NCBI RefSeq assembly: GCF_000718305.1
Contig: NZ_JOFQ01000006.1
Coordinates: 248,001 to 312,000 of the forward strand
Direction: 5' to 3'
DNA: 64,000 bases
From: Streptomyces niger
GTDB lineage: Bacteria; Actinomycetota; Actinomycetes; Streptomycetales; Streptomycetaceae
Shown: positions 1 through 7,034 of the stretch, one piece after another
How the letters are laid out: each line of letters opens with the position of its first letter
How positions within the stretch are numbered: the first letter of the stretch is position 1
Notes under the pieces: model-generated
What the model saw: only the letters and a program-made list of their open reading frames with translations
The model's database searches: none
What the model was told of the DNA's origin: nothing
Translations under genes and position numbers: made by a program

Positions 1-560
1 CCGGTCACGGCAGCCAGGTCGATGCCCGCCTCGGAGGCGAGACGGCGGGCCATGGGGGTGGCACGGATCCGTACCGGGGGCGCTGCGGCCCGTTCCACGT
101 CGTGGCGGGTGATGCGTCCGCCACGGCCGGTGCCGCGGACTGTGGCGAGGTCGACGTGCTTGTCCTGGGCGAGGTGGCGTACGAGAGGGGACGTCACCGT
201 GTCGGCGGGTGGTGGCGCGGGCTCCAAGATGTCCGGTGCAACAGGAGGCTCGGGCGAAGCGGTGGGCTCGCCGGACCGGGAGACCGCACGCTCGTCGGCC
301 ACTGGCGGCACCGCGCCGGTTTCCGCCTCGCTGGTGATCAGGGCGAGGGGCGCACCGACCGGCAGCACCGTGCCCGGTTCCGCGAGGAGTGCGCTGACCA
401 CGCCGTCTTCGAAGCACTCCACTTCGATGTCGGACTTCGCGGTTTCGATCACGGCCACGGGGTCGCCCTTGCTGACGTGGTCCCCCGGGTGCACGAGCCA
501 TTCGGTCAGGGTGCCCTGTTCCATGTCGGCACCCAGCGCGGGCATGCGGAACTCACCCAT
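1..560 (-). CDS. Dihydrolipoamide acyltransferase (E2) of a 2-oxoacid dehydrogenase, 5' part
   Basis: This is the N-terminal 186 residues of an E2 subunit; the catalytic acyltransferase domain lies beyond the left edge. E2 carries the acyl group on lipoyl-lysine and transfers it to CoA. The lipoyl domain occupies about residues 1-78, with the lipoylated Lys42 in ETAKSDIE. A Pro/Ala/Glu-rich linker follows. A peripheral subunit-binding domain (about 122-155, [15 protein letters not shown] then [13 protein letters not shown]) is followed at once by a second similar start ([19 protein letters not shown]). The start ATG at 560 lies inside the end of the E1-beta gene (8-bp overlap), so the two are translationally coupled. 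Whether the substrate is pyruvate or a branched-chain 2-oxoacid cannot be settled from this fragment; the linked acetyl-CoA synthetase favours pyruvate. Confidence 0.9.
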   Translation of the reverse strand, partial: MGEFRMPALGADMEQGTLTEWLVHPGDHVSKGDPVAVIETAKSDIEVECFEDGVVSALLAEPGTVLPVGAPLALITSEAETGAVPPVADERAVSRSGEPTASPEPPVAPDILEPAPPPADTVTSPLVRHLAQDKHVDLATVRGTGRGGRITRHDVERAAAPPVRIRATPMARRLASEAGIDLAAVT

Positions 561-1572
561 TGCGGCCCACCGTCCTCAGTGCCGCCCGGACGATGTTCCC
601 TGTGCTCGGCAGGGCCGCTTCCTCCATGTGGCGGGCGTACGGAATCGGTACTTCCGCGCTGCAGACCCGCTCGACCGGGGCATCGAGTTCGTAGAAGGCC
701 TGCTCGCAGATGCGGGCGGATATCTCGGCAGCCAGGCTTCCGGTTCGCCAGCCCTCGTCGACGACGACGACGTGGTTGGTGTGGCGGACGGACGCCATGA
801 TCGTGGCGTCGTCCAGCGGACGCAACGACCTGAGGTCGATGACCTCGGCGGACACCCGGTCCGCCGCCAGCCGGTCCGCGGCGGCCAGTGCCTTCGGCAG
901 CGATCCGCCGTAGGTGATGAGGCTGACGTCGTCACCCTGTCGTCGTACGGCCGCCGAGAAGATGTCCGCTCGGCGGTGGTGGGTCGCGGACAGGTCACTG
1001 CTGGTGTTGTAGAGGGAGCCGTGTTCGAAGATGACGACCGGGTCCGGGTCGGCCAGGGCGGGCGCGAGCATGTCCCGGGCGTCCGCCGGGGTGGCGGGGG
1101 CCAGCACGCGGATGCCCGGGATGTGCGCGTACCAGCCTTCCAGGCTGTGGGAGTGCTGGGCGGCGAGCTGTCGCCCCGCGCCCGTGGTCATGCGGAGGAC
1201 GATCGGCACCGACACCTGGCCGCCGGACATGTGGAGCAGGGTGGCGGCGTTGTTGAGGACCTGATCGAGGGCGAGCAGGCTGAAGTTGACCGTCATCACC
1301 TCGACGATCGGCCGGAGGCCGGCGATGGCCGCCCCGATGCCGGCCCCGACGAAAGCCGCCTCCGACAGTGGTGTGTCGCGTATGCGCTCGGGGCCGAACT
1401 CCTCCAGGAGCCCCAGGCTGACGCCGAAGGCACCACCGTACTTGCCGACGTCCTCGCCCATGAGGAAGACACGGTCGTCGGCCGTCAGCGCCTCACGCAT
1501 CGCCTCACGCAACGCCTCCCGGTACGTCGTCCCCGTGCTCCGCTTGCTGTTGGTGCCCGTTGTCGTCCCCAT
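553..1572 (-). CDS. 2-oxoacid (pyruvate-type) dehydrogenase E1 component, beta subunit
   Basis: The product is 339 residues, normal for an E1-beta subunit, which forms the alpha2-beta2 thiamine-diphosphate decarboxylase with the neighbouring E1-alpha. Recognisable segments are [14 protein letters not shown] near the N terminus, [44 protein letters not shown] split over the TPP-binding face, and the C-terminal transketolase half ([30 protein letters not shown]). ATG at 1572 is chosen because the alignable sequence begins just after [17 protein letters not shown]. It lies 68 bp inside the end of E1-alpha. The stop overlaps the E2 start. All four genes acs, E1-alpha, E1-beta and E2 therefore form one operon on this strand. 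Confidence 0.92.
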   Translation of the reverse strand: MGTTTGTNSKRSTGTTYREALREAMREALTADDRVFLMGEDVGKYGGAFGVSLGLLEEFGPERIRDTPLSEAAFVGAGIGAAIAGLRPIVEVMTVNFSLLALDQVLNNAATLLHMSGGQVSVPIVLRMTTGAGRQLAAQHSHSLEGWYAHIPGIRVLAPATPADARDMLAPALADPDPVVIFEHGSLYNTSSDLSATHHRRADIFSAAVRRQGDDVSLITYGGSLPKALAAADRLAADRVSAEVIDLRSLRPLDDATIMASVRHTNHVVVVDEGWRTGSLAAEISARICEQAFYELDAPVERVCSAEVPIPYARHMEEAALPSTGNIVRAALRTVGRNG

Positions 1573-2653
1573 GGCGTGCCACCTGGTCCTCGGAATGGAC
1601 GAACCGCAGAAGATCGGCCGTCGGTTCGAGCAGGGCTTCCTCGGCGAACGACTCCGCCCGTGCGACTGCTTCGGCAGCGTCCCGCTCCATGTCCGCGTAC
1701 TCCTCATCGTGCAGCTCGCCCAGCGTCCGCATCAGCGTGCCGAGCACGGTGAGGGGGTCGCGGGTGCGCCACCGTTCGATCTCCGCCTTGTCGCGGTAGC
1801 GGTCGGGGTCGTACATGGAGTGGGCGCGGAAGCGGTACGTGCGCAGCTCCAGGAAGTGCGGGCCGTGTCCCGCCCGGATGCCGTCCACCGCACGGCGGGC
1901 GGCCTGCTCGACGGCCAGTACGTCCATGCCGTCCACGGCCCAGGCCGGCATGCCGTACGAGGACGCGCGCATCGCCAGGTCGGTCTGCGCGTGTTCGGCC
2001 GTCAGCGGTGTTCCCATGGCGTAGCGGTTGTTCTCGCAGGCGAGCAGCAGCGGCAGGTTCCACAGCGCCGCGAGGTTGGCGGTCTCGTGGAACTCCCCCT
2101 CGGCGAAGGCACCGTCGCCGAAGAAGCAGCAGACGACGTTCGTGGTGTCGCGTAACTTCTCGGCGAGCGCCAGCCCCGCGGCCACCGGGAGGCCGCCGCC
2201 GACGATGGCGTTGCCTCCGTAGAACCGGCGTCCGGCGTCGAAGAGGTGCATGGAGCCGCCGCGGCCCCGGCTACAGCCACTGACCTTGCCGTACATCTCC
2301 GCCAGCACGGCCTCGGCAGGTACTCCGCGCGCCAGGGCGTGACCATGCTCCCGGTACGTGGACACCACCGCGTCCGCCGGTTCCAGCGCCTGCGTCACAC
2401 CGACGGCGACGGCTTCCTCGCCGATGTAGAGGTGGACGAAACCGCGGATCGCGGAGGCGCTGTAGAGCTCGACGCAACGCTCTTCGAAGCGGCGGATCAG
2501 CAGCATCGCGGCAAGCAGTTCGTGCCGGTGTTTGTCCTCGGCCTCTCCGTCGTTCCTGGCGCCGGACCGAGGCCGGGGCCGGGCCGTCCGGGAACTTCCG
2601 ACGCCACGGCGCGTGGCCTCGTTCTTCGGGCTCTTCTTGCGCGCGGTGCTCAT
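1505..2653 (-). CDS. 2-oxoacid (pyruvate-type) dehydrogenase E1 component, alpha subunit
   Basis: The product is 382 residues. It has the thiamine-diphosphate site of E1-alpha subunits: [19 protein letters not shown] with [12 protein letters not shown] (GDG...NN motif), preceded by GGSMHLFD and [17 protein letters not shown]. The phosphorylation-loop-like [15 protein letters not shown] is also present. The first 35 residues are basic and low-complexity ([17 protein letters not shown]) and probably not part of the fold. The ATG at 2653 overlaps the stop of the upstream synthetase gene by 4 bp (ATGA). The 3' end extends 68 bp into E1-beta, and its last residues ([16 protein letters not shown]) look like unstructured read-through. 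Pyruvate is the likely substrate by family and context, but this is an inference. Confidence 0.92.
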   Translation of the reverse strand: MSTARKKSPKNEATRRGVGSSRTARPRPRSGARNDGEAEDKHRHELLAAMLLIRRFEERCVELYSASAIRGFVHLYIGEEAVAVGVTQALEPADAVVSTYREHGHALARGVPAEAVLAEMYGKVSGCSRGRGGSMHLFDAGRRFYGGNAIVGGGLPVAAGLALAEKLRDTTNVVCCFFGDGAFAEGEFHETANLAALWNLPLLLACENNRYAMGTPLTAEHAQTDLAMRASSYGMPAWAVDGMDVLAVEQAARRAVDGIRAGHGPHFLELRTYRFRAHSMYDPDRYRDKAEIERWRTRDPLTVLGTLMRTLGELHDEEYADMERDAAEAVARAESFAEEALLEPTADLLRFVHSEDQVARHGDDNGHQQQAEHGDDVPGGVA

Positions 2654-4440
2654 GGTGGCCCTTCCAGTGTGGACACGTCACCTGCCGGCAGGCCGAGTTC
2701 ACGGGCCCGCAGTACCCGCCGTACGACCTTTCCACTGCGGGTCTTCGGCAGGTTCTGGTCGAACTCGATTTCCCGGGGAGCCACCGCGGGGCCGAGCTTG
2801 CGCCGGGTGAAGGCCATCAGCTCACGCTCCAGCTCCTTCCCCGGCTCCCGGCCCGCCCGAAGCGACACGAAGGCCTTCACGACCGCGCCCACGGTGTCGT
2901 CGGGACGTCCGATCACGCCTGCCTCGGCGACCGCCGGATGCTCCAGCAGCGCGCTCTCCACCTCGAACGGGCTGATGAGGTGCCCGGCGGACTTGATGAC
3001 GTCATCGGCCCGTCCGACGAACCAGTAGTAGCCGTCGGCGTCCCGGCGGACGAGATCGCCGGTGAGATACCAGCCGTCCGCGAAGCTCTCGGCGTAACGC
3101 CCCTCGTCGTGCAGGTAGCCCCGGAACATCGACGGCCAGCCGGGCCGGAGGGCGAGTTCACCGGCTACGTCGGACCCGCCCACTTCCTCGACGTGCCCAC
3201 CGCGGCGCAGCGCGCGCCCGTCGGGGCCGCGTGCCAGAACGGTGGCGTGCATACCGGGCAGCGGCCGGCCCATCGATCCCGGCCTGATGTCGCTGCCGGC
3301 GAGGTTGGCGATGACGATGCAGCCGGTCTCGGTCTGCCACCAGTTGTCGTGTACCGGCAGGCCCAGCACGTCGCTCCCCCACCGGACCGCTTCCGGATTG
3401 AGCGGCTCGCCGACGGAGGCGATGAAGCGCAGGGCCGACAGGTCGTAAGAGCGGGGCAGGTCGTACGGGCCCTCGCGCGGTGTGGCGCGCATCAGCATGC
3501 GCAGCGCGGTGGGTGCGGTGTACCAGACGGTGACGCGTTCGTCGGCGAGGATCCGGTACCAGCGGCGGGCGTCAAAATCGCCCTCGTCCACGACGACGGT
3601 CACACCGTGGGTGAGCGGGGCGATGATGCCGTACGACATGCCGGTGACCCAGCCGGGGTCCGCGGTGCACCAGAACACGTCGTCGCGGTGCAGGTCGAGT
3701 GCGTAGGCCGCGGTGATGTGGTGGGCCACCACCGCTTCGTGGACGTGTATCGCCCCTTTGGGTGTGCCGGTGGTGCCGCTGGTGAAGTGCAGCAGCGCCA
3801 TGTCGTCCGGATCGGTGTGCGGCACGGTGAACTTCTCCGGTGCCGCCGCGAGGACGTCGTCGAAGGGGCGGGTCCCGGGCAGTTCGTGCTCTCGTGGGCC
3901 GACGATCAGTACGTGTTGCAGCTCGGGAAGTGACGCACGGGCCGGGGCGACCTTGCGCAGGTACAGCTGCTCGGTCGTGACGAGTACGCGAGCGTTGCCG
4001 AGACGCATGCGCTGCTGCACCGGGTCCGGACCGAACGCGGAGAACAGCGGACAGAGCACAGCGGCGCACTTGAGCGTACCGAGGACGGTGGTGAACAGCT
4101 CCGGGCAGCGGCCGAGCAGCGTGAAGACCCGGTCGCCACGGATCACGCCCAGCGAGCGCAGGGCCGCCGCGAACCGGTTGCTGGAGAAGGCGAGCTCGGC
4201 ATAACTGATGCCTTGCGTCACCCCGTCCCGGCGCACGCAGCGCAGGGCCGTGTGCTTGCCCCAGCCCTCGGTGACATGCCGGTCCACCGCCTCGTAGGCC
4301 ATGTTGATGCCGCCGCCCGGCAGCCCGGCCAGCTGCTCACGTACCGTGCGCCAGCTGAAGTGCGCACAAGTCGCGTCGTAGTCGGTGAGGTTCGGCCTGA
4401 CCCGAGGCCGGGCGGCCTTGGGGATCGTCTGCCCCGCCAT
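2650..4440 (-). CDS. AMP-forming acetyl/acyl-CoA synthetase
   Basis: The product is 596 residues and makes acyl-CoA from a carboxylate (probably acetate), ATP and CoA via an acyl-adenylate. Visible ANL-superfamily motifs: the P-loop-like [17 protein letters not shown], the substrate/adenine motif [12 protein letters not shown], the hinge [21 protein letters not shown], and the catalytic lysine motif [12 protein letters not shown] near the C terminus. The arrangement resembles the Bacillus-type AcsA group. ATG 4440 gives a normal N terminus; an in-frame extension to 4623 exists but is Arg-rich and unsupported. The stop overlaps the E1-alpha start by 4 bp, so this is the first gene of an operon that makes acetyl-CoA from both acetate and pyruvate. 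A palindromic box lies 91-104 bp upstream. Confidence 0.9.
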   Translation of the reverse strand: MAGQTIPKAARPRVRPNLTDYDATCAHFSWRTVREQLAGLPGGGINMAYEAVDRHVTEGWGKHTALRCVRRDGVTQGISYAELAFSSNRFAAALRSLGVIRGDRVFTLLGRCPELFTTVLGTLKCAAVLCPLFSAFGPDPVQQRMRLGNARVLVTTEQLYLRKVAPARASLPELQHVLIVGPREHELPGTRPFDDVLAAAPEKFTVPHTDPDDMALLHFTSGTTGTPKGAIHVHEAVVAHHITAAYALDLHRDDVFWCTADPGWVTGMSYGIIAPLTHGVTVVVDEGDFDARRWYRILADERVTVWYTAPTALRMLMRATPREGPYDLPRSYDLSALRFIASVGEPLNPEAVRWGSDVLGLPVHDNWWQTETGCIVIANLAGSDIRPGSMGRPLPGMHATVLARGPDGRALRRGGHVEEVGGSDVAGELALRPGWPSMFRGYLHDEGRYAESFADGWYLTGDLVRRDADGYYWFVGRADDVIKSAGHLISPFEVESALLEHPAVAEAGVIGRPDDTVGAVVKAFVSLRAGREPGKELERELMAFTRRKLGPAVAPREIEFDQNLPKTRSGKVVRRVLRARELGLPAGDVSTLEGPP

Positions 4441-4530
4441 GAGCGCTCTCGCTTCCGCAAGCCCGGTCGCTCGTACCGGGTTACTCGTTACCTCGGCACA
4501 AGCATGGCGGGCCGCTTCGGGGTCGCGTAA

Positions 4531-4544
4531 GGGCCGGTCGTCCC
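4531..4544 (-). promoter_or_regulatory. Candidate DevR/OsdR-type box upstream of the synthetase-dehydrogenase operon
   Basis: GGGCCGGTCGTCCC fits the pattern GGGNC-N4-GNCCC, the core of the mycobacterial DosR/DevR site, and lies 91-104 bp upstream of the synthetase start. The adjacent gene set resembles a DosR regulon, which motivates the call. Such a loose palindrome occurs often by chance in DNA this G+C-rich, so this is only a candidate. Confidence 0.25.
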
Positions 4545-4579
4545 CTGCCGGGGCCCATACGGCCGTCCTGACGCGGAAC

Positions 4580-4702
4580 GTGCGTGCCCGTGGAGTGGAG
4601 AACGACCGGCCGCTCGGCGTCATCAGCGAGGCCGACCTCGCCCGCCATGTCAGTGAGGCCCAGGTGGGGCACTGCGTCGAGGTGATCGCAGCAGCGAAGT
4701 GA
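4580..4702 (+). pseudogene. C-terminal remnant of a CBS-domain protein
   Basis: Reading this frame gives [22 protein letters not shown], then [19 protein letters not shown] and a stop. The stretch [24 protein letters not shown] is the typical last beta-strand and helix of a CBS domain in actinobacterial stress proteins. Upstream in the same frame the sequence loses all resemblance, and there is no start with a ribosome-binding site, so the 5' part of the gene has been lost. It lies between the synthetase promoter region and an intact two-CBS gene. It is probably debris from a duplication or recombination. The rest of 4441-4953 shows no gene. Confidence 0.7.
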
Positions 4703-4953
4703 CGCGGAGGATCCGGTCAGGTGGCATGCGGCGGACGACGGCTCGATGGCCGCCGTCCGCCGCACCGCGTGGGAGTCCCGTCGAACGGGGCCTCCGGCCG
4801 GGCCGGCCGGTCCCCCGGCCGAGGCATCCGGCCCCTGTCGGCGACGGGTCGGCGGAGAAATGCTGAGCGTGGGCCGACGTGGTGGCTCGTGGCTGGCGGC
4901 CACCACGTCGGCAACCGCCGCACCGCCACCGCCGGCCGGGCAGGAGGAGAAGC

Positions 4954-5409
4954 ATGGAGATCCGGTACGCGATGTCCTCACCGGCCGTCGCCGTTCCGGT
5001 GATGGCCTCGGTGCAGGACGTGGCGAAGCACATGCAGTACGCGTCGGTCGGGGCCGTGTTCGTCGTGGACGACGACAACCGGCTCCTGGGCATGGTGACC
5101 GACCGGGACCTGGTGCTGCGGGTCCTGGCTCCGGGCCTCTCGGCACAGGAACGCGTCGAATCGGTGATGACCAGGGAACCTGTCGCTGTCACCCCGGCCG
5201 ACGACATCGCGACCGTCCACCACGTCATGCGGCGCCACGGCATACGCCGGGTCCCCGTCGTGTACGAGGGCCGGCTGATGGGCGTCGTCACCTTCGAGGA
5301 CCTCTTCTGGCTCGCGATGCAGGGAGGGCTGACAGCGCAGGGGCTGGACGACCTCCGGGACGCGGTGGACGTCGCACGCGAGCCCACCTCCCCTTACCGC
5401 GCCGCCTGA
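4954..5409 (+). CDS. Two-CBS-domain stress protein (Hrp1-like)
   Basis: The product is 151 residues and consists almost wholly of a CBS pair (Bateman module). The first CBS covers about residues 5-65 (SVGAVFVVDDDNRLLGMVTDRDLVLRVL). The second covers about 72-128 (VMTREPVAVTPADDIATV, HGIRRVPVVYEGRLMGVVTFEDL). Such modules bind adenosine nucleotides. The length and lack of other domains match hypoxic response protein 1 (Rv2626c) of Mycobacterium tuberculosis, a DosR-regulon member. The start is fixed by AGGAGGAG six bases before ATG 4954. It is convergent with the BON gene. The ligand and role here are not known from the sequence. Confidence 0.9.
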   Translation: MEIRYAMSSPAVAVPVMASVQDVAKHMQYASVGAVFVVDDDNRLLGMVTDRDLVLRVLAPGLSAQERVESVMTREPVAVTPADDIATVHHVMRRHGIRRVPVVYEGRLMGVVTFEDLFWLAMQGGLTAQGLDDLRDAVDVAREPTSPYRAA

Positions 5410-5518
5410 CGGCCGAGCGAGGTAAGGGGAAGGCCCGGAGGCGGGCGTCACGCCGGGCTCACTGCACCACGCGAACTGCCCTGTCGCTGTGGTCCCCCAT
5501 ACGTGAGGAGCTGGTGCC

Positions 5519-5566
5519 CCGGAAACCCGAAAACCCAGAAAGCCAGAAACCCGGAACCCCAGAAAA
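5519..5566. repeat. Imperfect 24-bp tandem duplication
   Basis: Two adjacent 24-bp units (5519-5542 and 5543-5566) differ at about five positions and consist of GAAACCC/GAAAACCC-like purine-pyrimidine blocks. They sit in the 235-bp gap between the convergent CBS and BON genes, which shows no other feature. The unit length is a multiple of three but the frame is not in a supported gene. Confidence 0.7.
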
Positions 5567-5644
5567 AGAGGCCGGGCCCGCAAGGAGGTCGGACGGGACT
5601 TCCTCGTGCCGGCCGACTCGGTGCGCCGACCTGGCCTGGGGGAC

Positions 5645-6112
5645 TCAGGCCGGCCTGAGATGGTCGACCACCTCGATGACCCCGTCCATCGCCGCCACCG
5701 TCCCGATCAGTTGTGGTATCAGCGCCACGTCCAGCTTCCCGGTCCGTGTGACCGTGCCGTTCGCCACGTCCGCGTGCGCTGACTCCGGGAGGTCGGGGCA
5801 GAACCTCTCCTCAAGACACTTCCTGATCCGAGTGACGTGCGTGGTGCAAGGACTCATGATGTCCCGGAGCCGTGGGTCTGCTGCGGTCTGCGCGGTCCTG
5901 TCAGGACCCGGGATCATGGCAGGACCGCGAACCGGTGGCTCCGGGAACCTCGTTGCCGCCGAGCGACGTGACGAGTCGCCGGCGGAAGCCGACAGGTACC
6001 GCACCATGAGGTCCTCCCGCCGGACCGGTACCGGATGCGGGAGGCTCTTCGGCAGTGTCCGGCGGGCTTCCGCCGACGTGGCACCGTGTTCCCGTTCCTC
6101 ACGTCCGCCCAT
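5645..6112 (-). CDS. BON-domain protein
   Basis: The product is 155 residues. Only the C-terminal third is recognisable: about residues 100-155 form a BON domain (VTRIRKCLEERF, VANGTVTRTGKLDVALIP, MDGVIEVVDHLRPA), a module thought to contact phospholipid or other ligands. The N-terminal 95 residues are polar and Arg/Pro/Ser-rich without recognised fold. In Streptomyces, BON domains often follow a CBS pair in one protein. Here CBS and BON are in separate convergent genes, so this may be a decayed or split CBS-BON relative. ATG 6112 is preceded by AGGAGGA at good spacing, which argues the gene is still translated. Function unknown beyond a stress association. Confidence 0.7.
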   Translation of the reverse strand: MGGREEREHGATSAEARRTLPKSLPHPVPVRREDLMVRYLSASAGDSSRRSAATRFPEPPVRGPAMIPGPDRTAQTAADPRLRDIMSPCTTHVTRIRKCLEERFCPDLPESAHADVANGTVTRTGKLDVALIPQLIGTVAAMDGVIEVVDHLRPA

Positions 6113-6235
6113 GTCGTCCTCCTGGCGTCCGTCGTACCTGCGCGTGCTCCGATGTCGGTCCGGCGGATGACCCGCTGACGGGCCCGGTGCACGGGCGGCG
6201 CTTCGGCGGACCGCCTGCCCGTGCACCGGAGCCAC

Positions 6236-6664
6236 TCACGAGGTGACGGCCTCTACCGGCACGGTCCTGCCCGCCGGCTTTTCCGCGCCGCTGAGCGGGA
6301 CCGTCACGGTCAGGATGCCGTTCTTGTACTCGGCCTTCGCCTGGTCCTCGCGTGCACCGGCGGGCAACCGTACGGACCGCGCGAACGAGCCGTAACGGAA
6401 CTCGCTGTGGTGCCTGTGCTCGGTCTCCTCACTGCGCTCGGCACGCAGACTCAGCACTCCTTGCGCGATGTGGATCTCGACGTTCTTCCCGGGGTCCAGC
6501 CCCGGCAACTCCGCCCGGAGACGGTACGCGTCATCGGTGAGGTCTTCCTCGATCCGGATGCCGTGCGTTCCGGCCAGCCCCCGCCACATCGGGAATCCGG
6601 CGAGGCTCGACTCGGCCCAGTCGAACACGTCGGGCAGCACCTGCGGTCGCCATTCCAGCGTCAT
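6236..6664 (-). CDS. Hsp20 / alpha-crystallin family small heat-shock protein
   Basis: The product is 142 residues, the size of HspX/Acr-type proteins. It is an ATP-independent holdase chaperone that forms oligomers. The alpha-crystallin domain spans about residues 36-125: IRIEEDLTDDAYRLRAELPGLDP, VEIHIAQGVLSLRAERSEE, EFRYGSFARSVRLP and the signature AEYKNGILTVTVPL. The short N-terminal arm (LPDVFDWAESSLAGFPMW) is typical. Start ATG 6664 has GGGAGGA seven bases upstream. It is divergent from the P1B-5 ATPase gene across a 370-bp gap, which is long enough for two promoters and carries a candidate regulatory box at 6811. Confidence 0.93.
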   Translation of the reverse strand: MTLEWRPQVLPDVFDWAESSLAGFPMWRGLAGTHGIRIEEDLTDDAYRLRAELPGLDPGKNVEIHIAQGVLSLRAERSEETEHRHHSEFRYGSFARSVRLPAGAREDQAKAEYKNGILTVTVPLSGAEKPAGRTVPVEAVTS

Positions 6665-6810
6665 TGCGTCCTCCCTACTCAGAACCCCGGGGCCCAGTCA
6701 GCCAGACCGCTGCCCCGAGCAACATGGGCCGGGCGGCCTCGCCACGGAGCCGAACGGTCCCGGGCGGCCCGGCTCACCGATGCGCACGCACACCGGCCCG
6801 CGCGGAAACA

Positions 6811-6824
6811 GGGTCGATCGGCCG
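6811..6824 (+). promoter_or_regulatory. Imperfect DevR/OsdR-type box between hsp20 and the P1B-5 ATPase gene
   Basis: GGGTCGATCGGCCG matches GGGNC-N4-GNCCC except at the last base. It lies in the divergent promoter region (6665-7034), 147 bp from the hsp20 start and 211 bp from the ATPase start. The word GGCGCCATCAGG just downstream (6831-6842) recurs at 15219-15230, upstream of the universal stress protein gene. Both signals are suggestive only. Confidence 0.22.
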
Positions 6825-7034
6825 GTGCAGGGCGCCATCAGGCCCCTTACGGCGGAGGGGCTTGTGTGGTGACGTGGAAGTGAGCACCGGGGAGAGCGCC
6901 GGACGGGTGAAGCGGAGAGAAACCGCGCACCGGGCAATCAGGACCCACGAGAGGTGGGTGTTCCCCGGTGCTCCGCGTTTCCGGAAGCGCCGCCGGGCTC
7001 TGCTTCCGGGACCACCTGCTGCGAGGGGGCCGAC

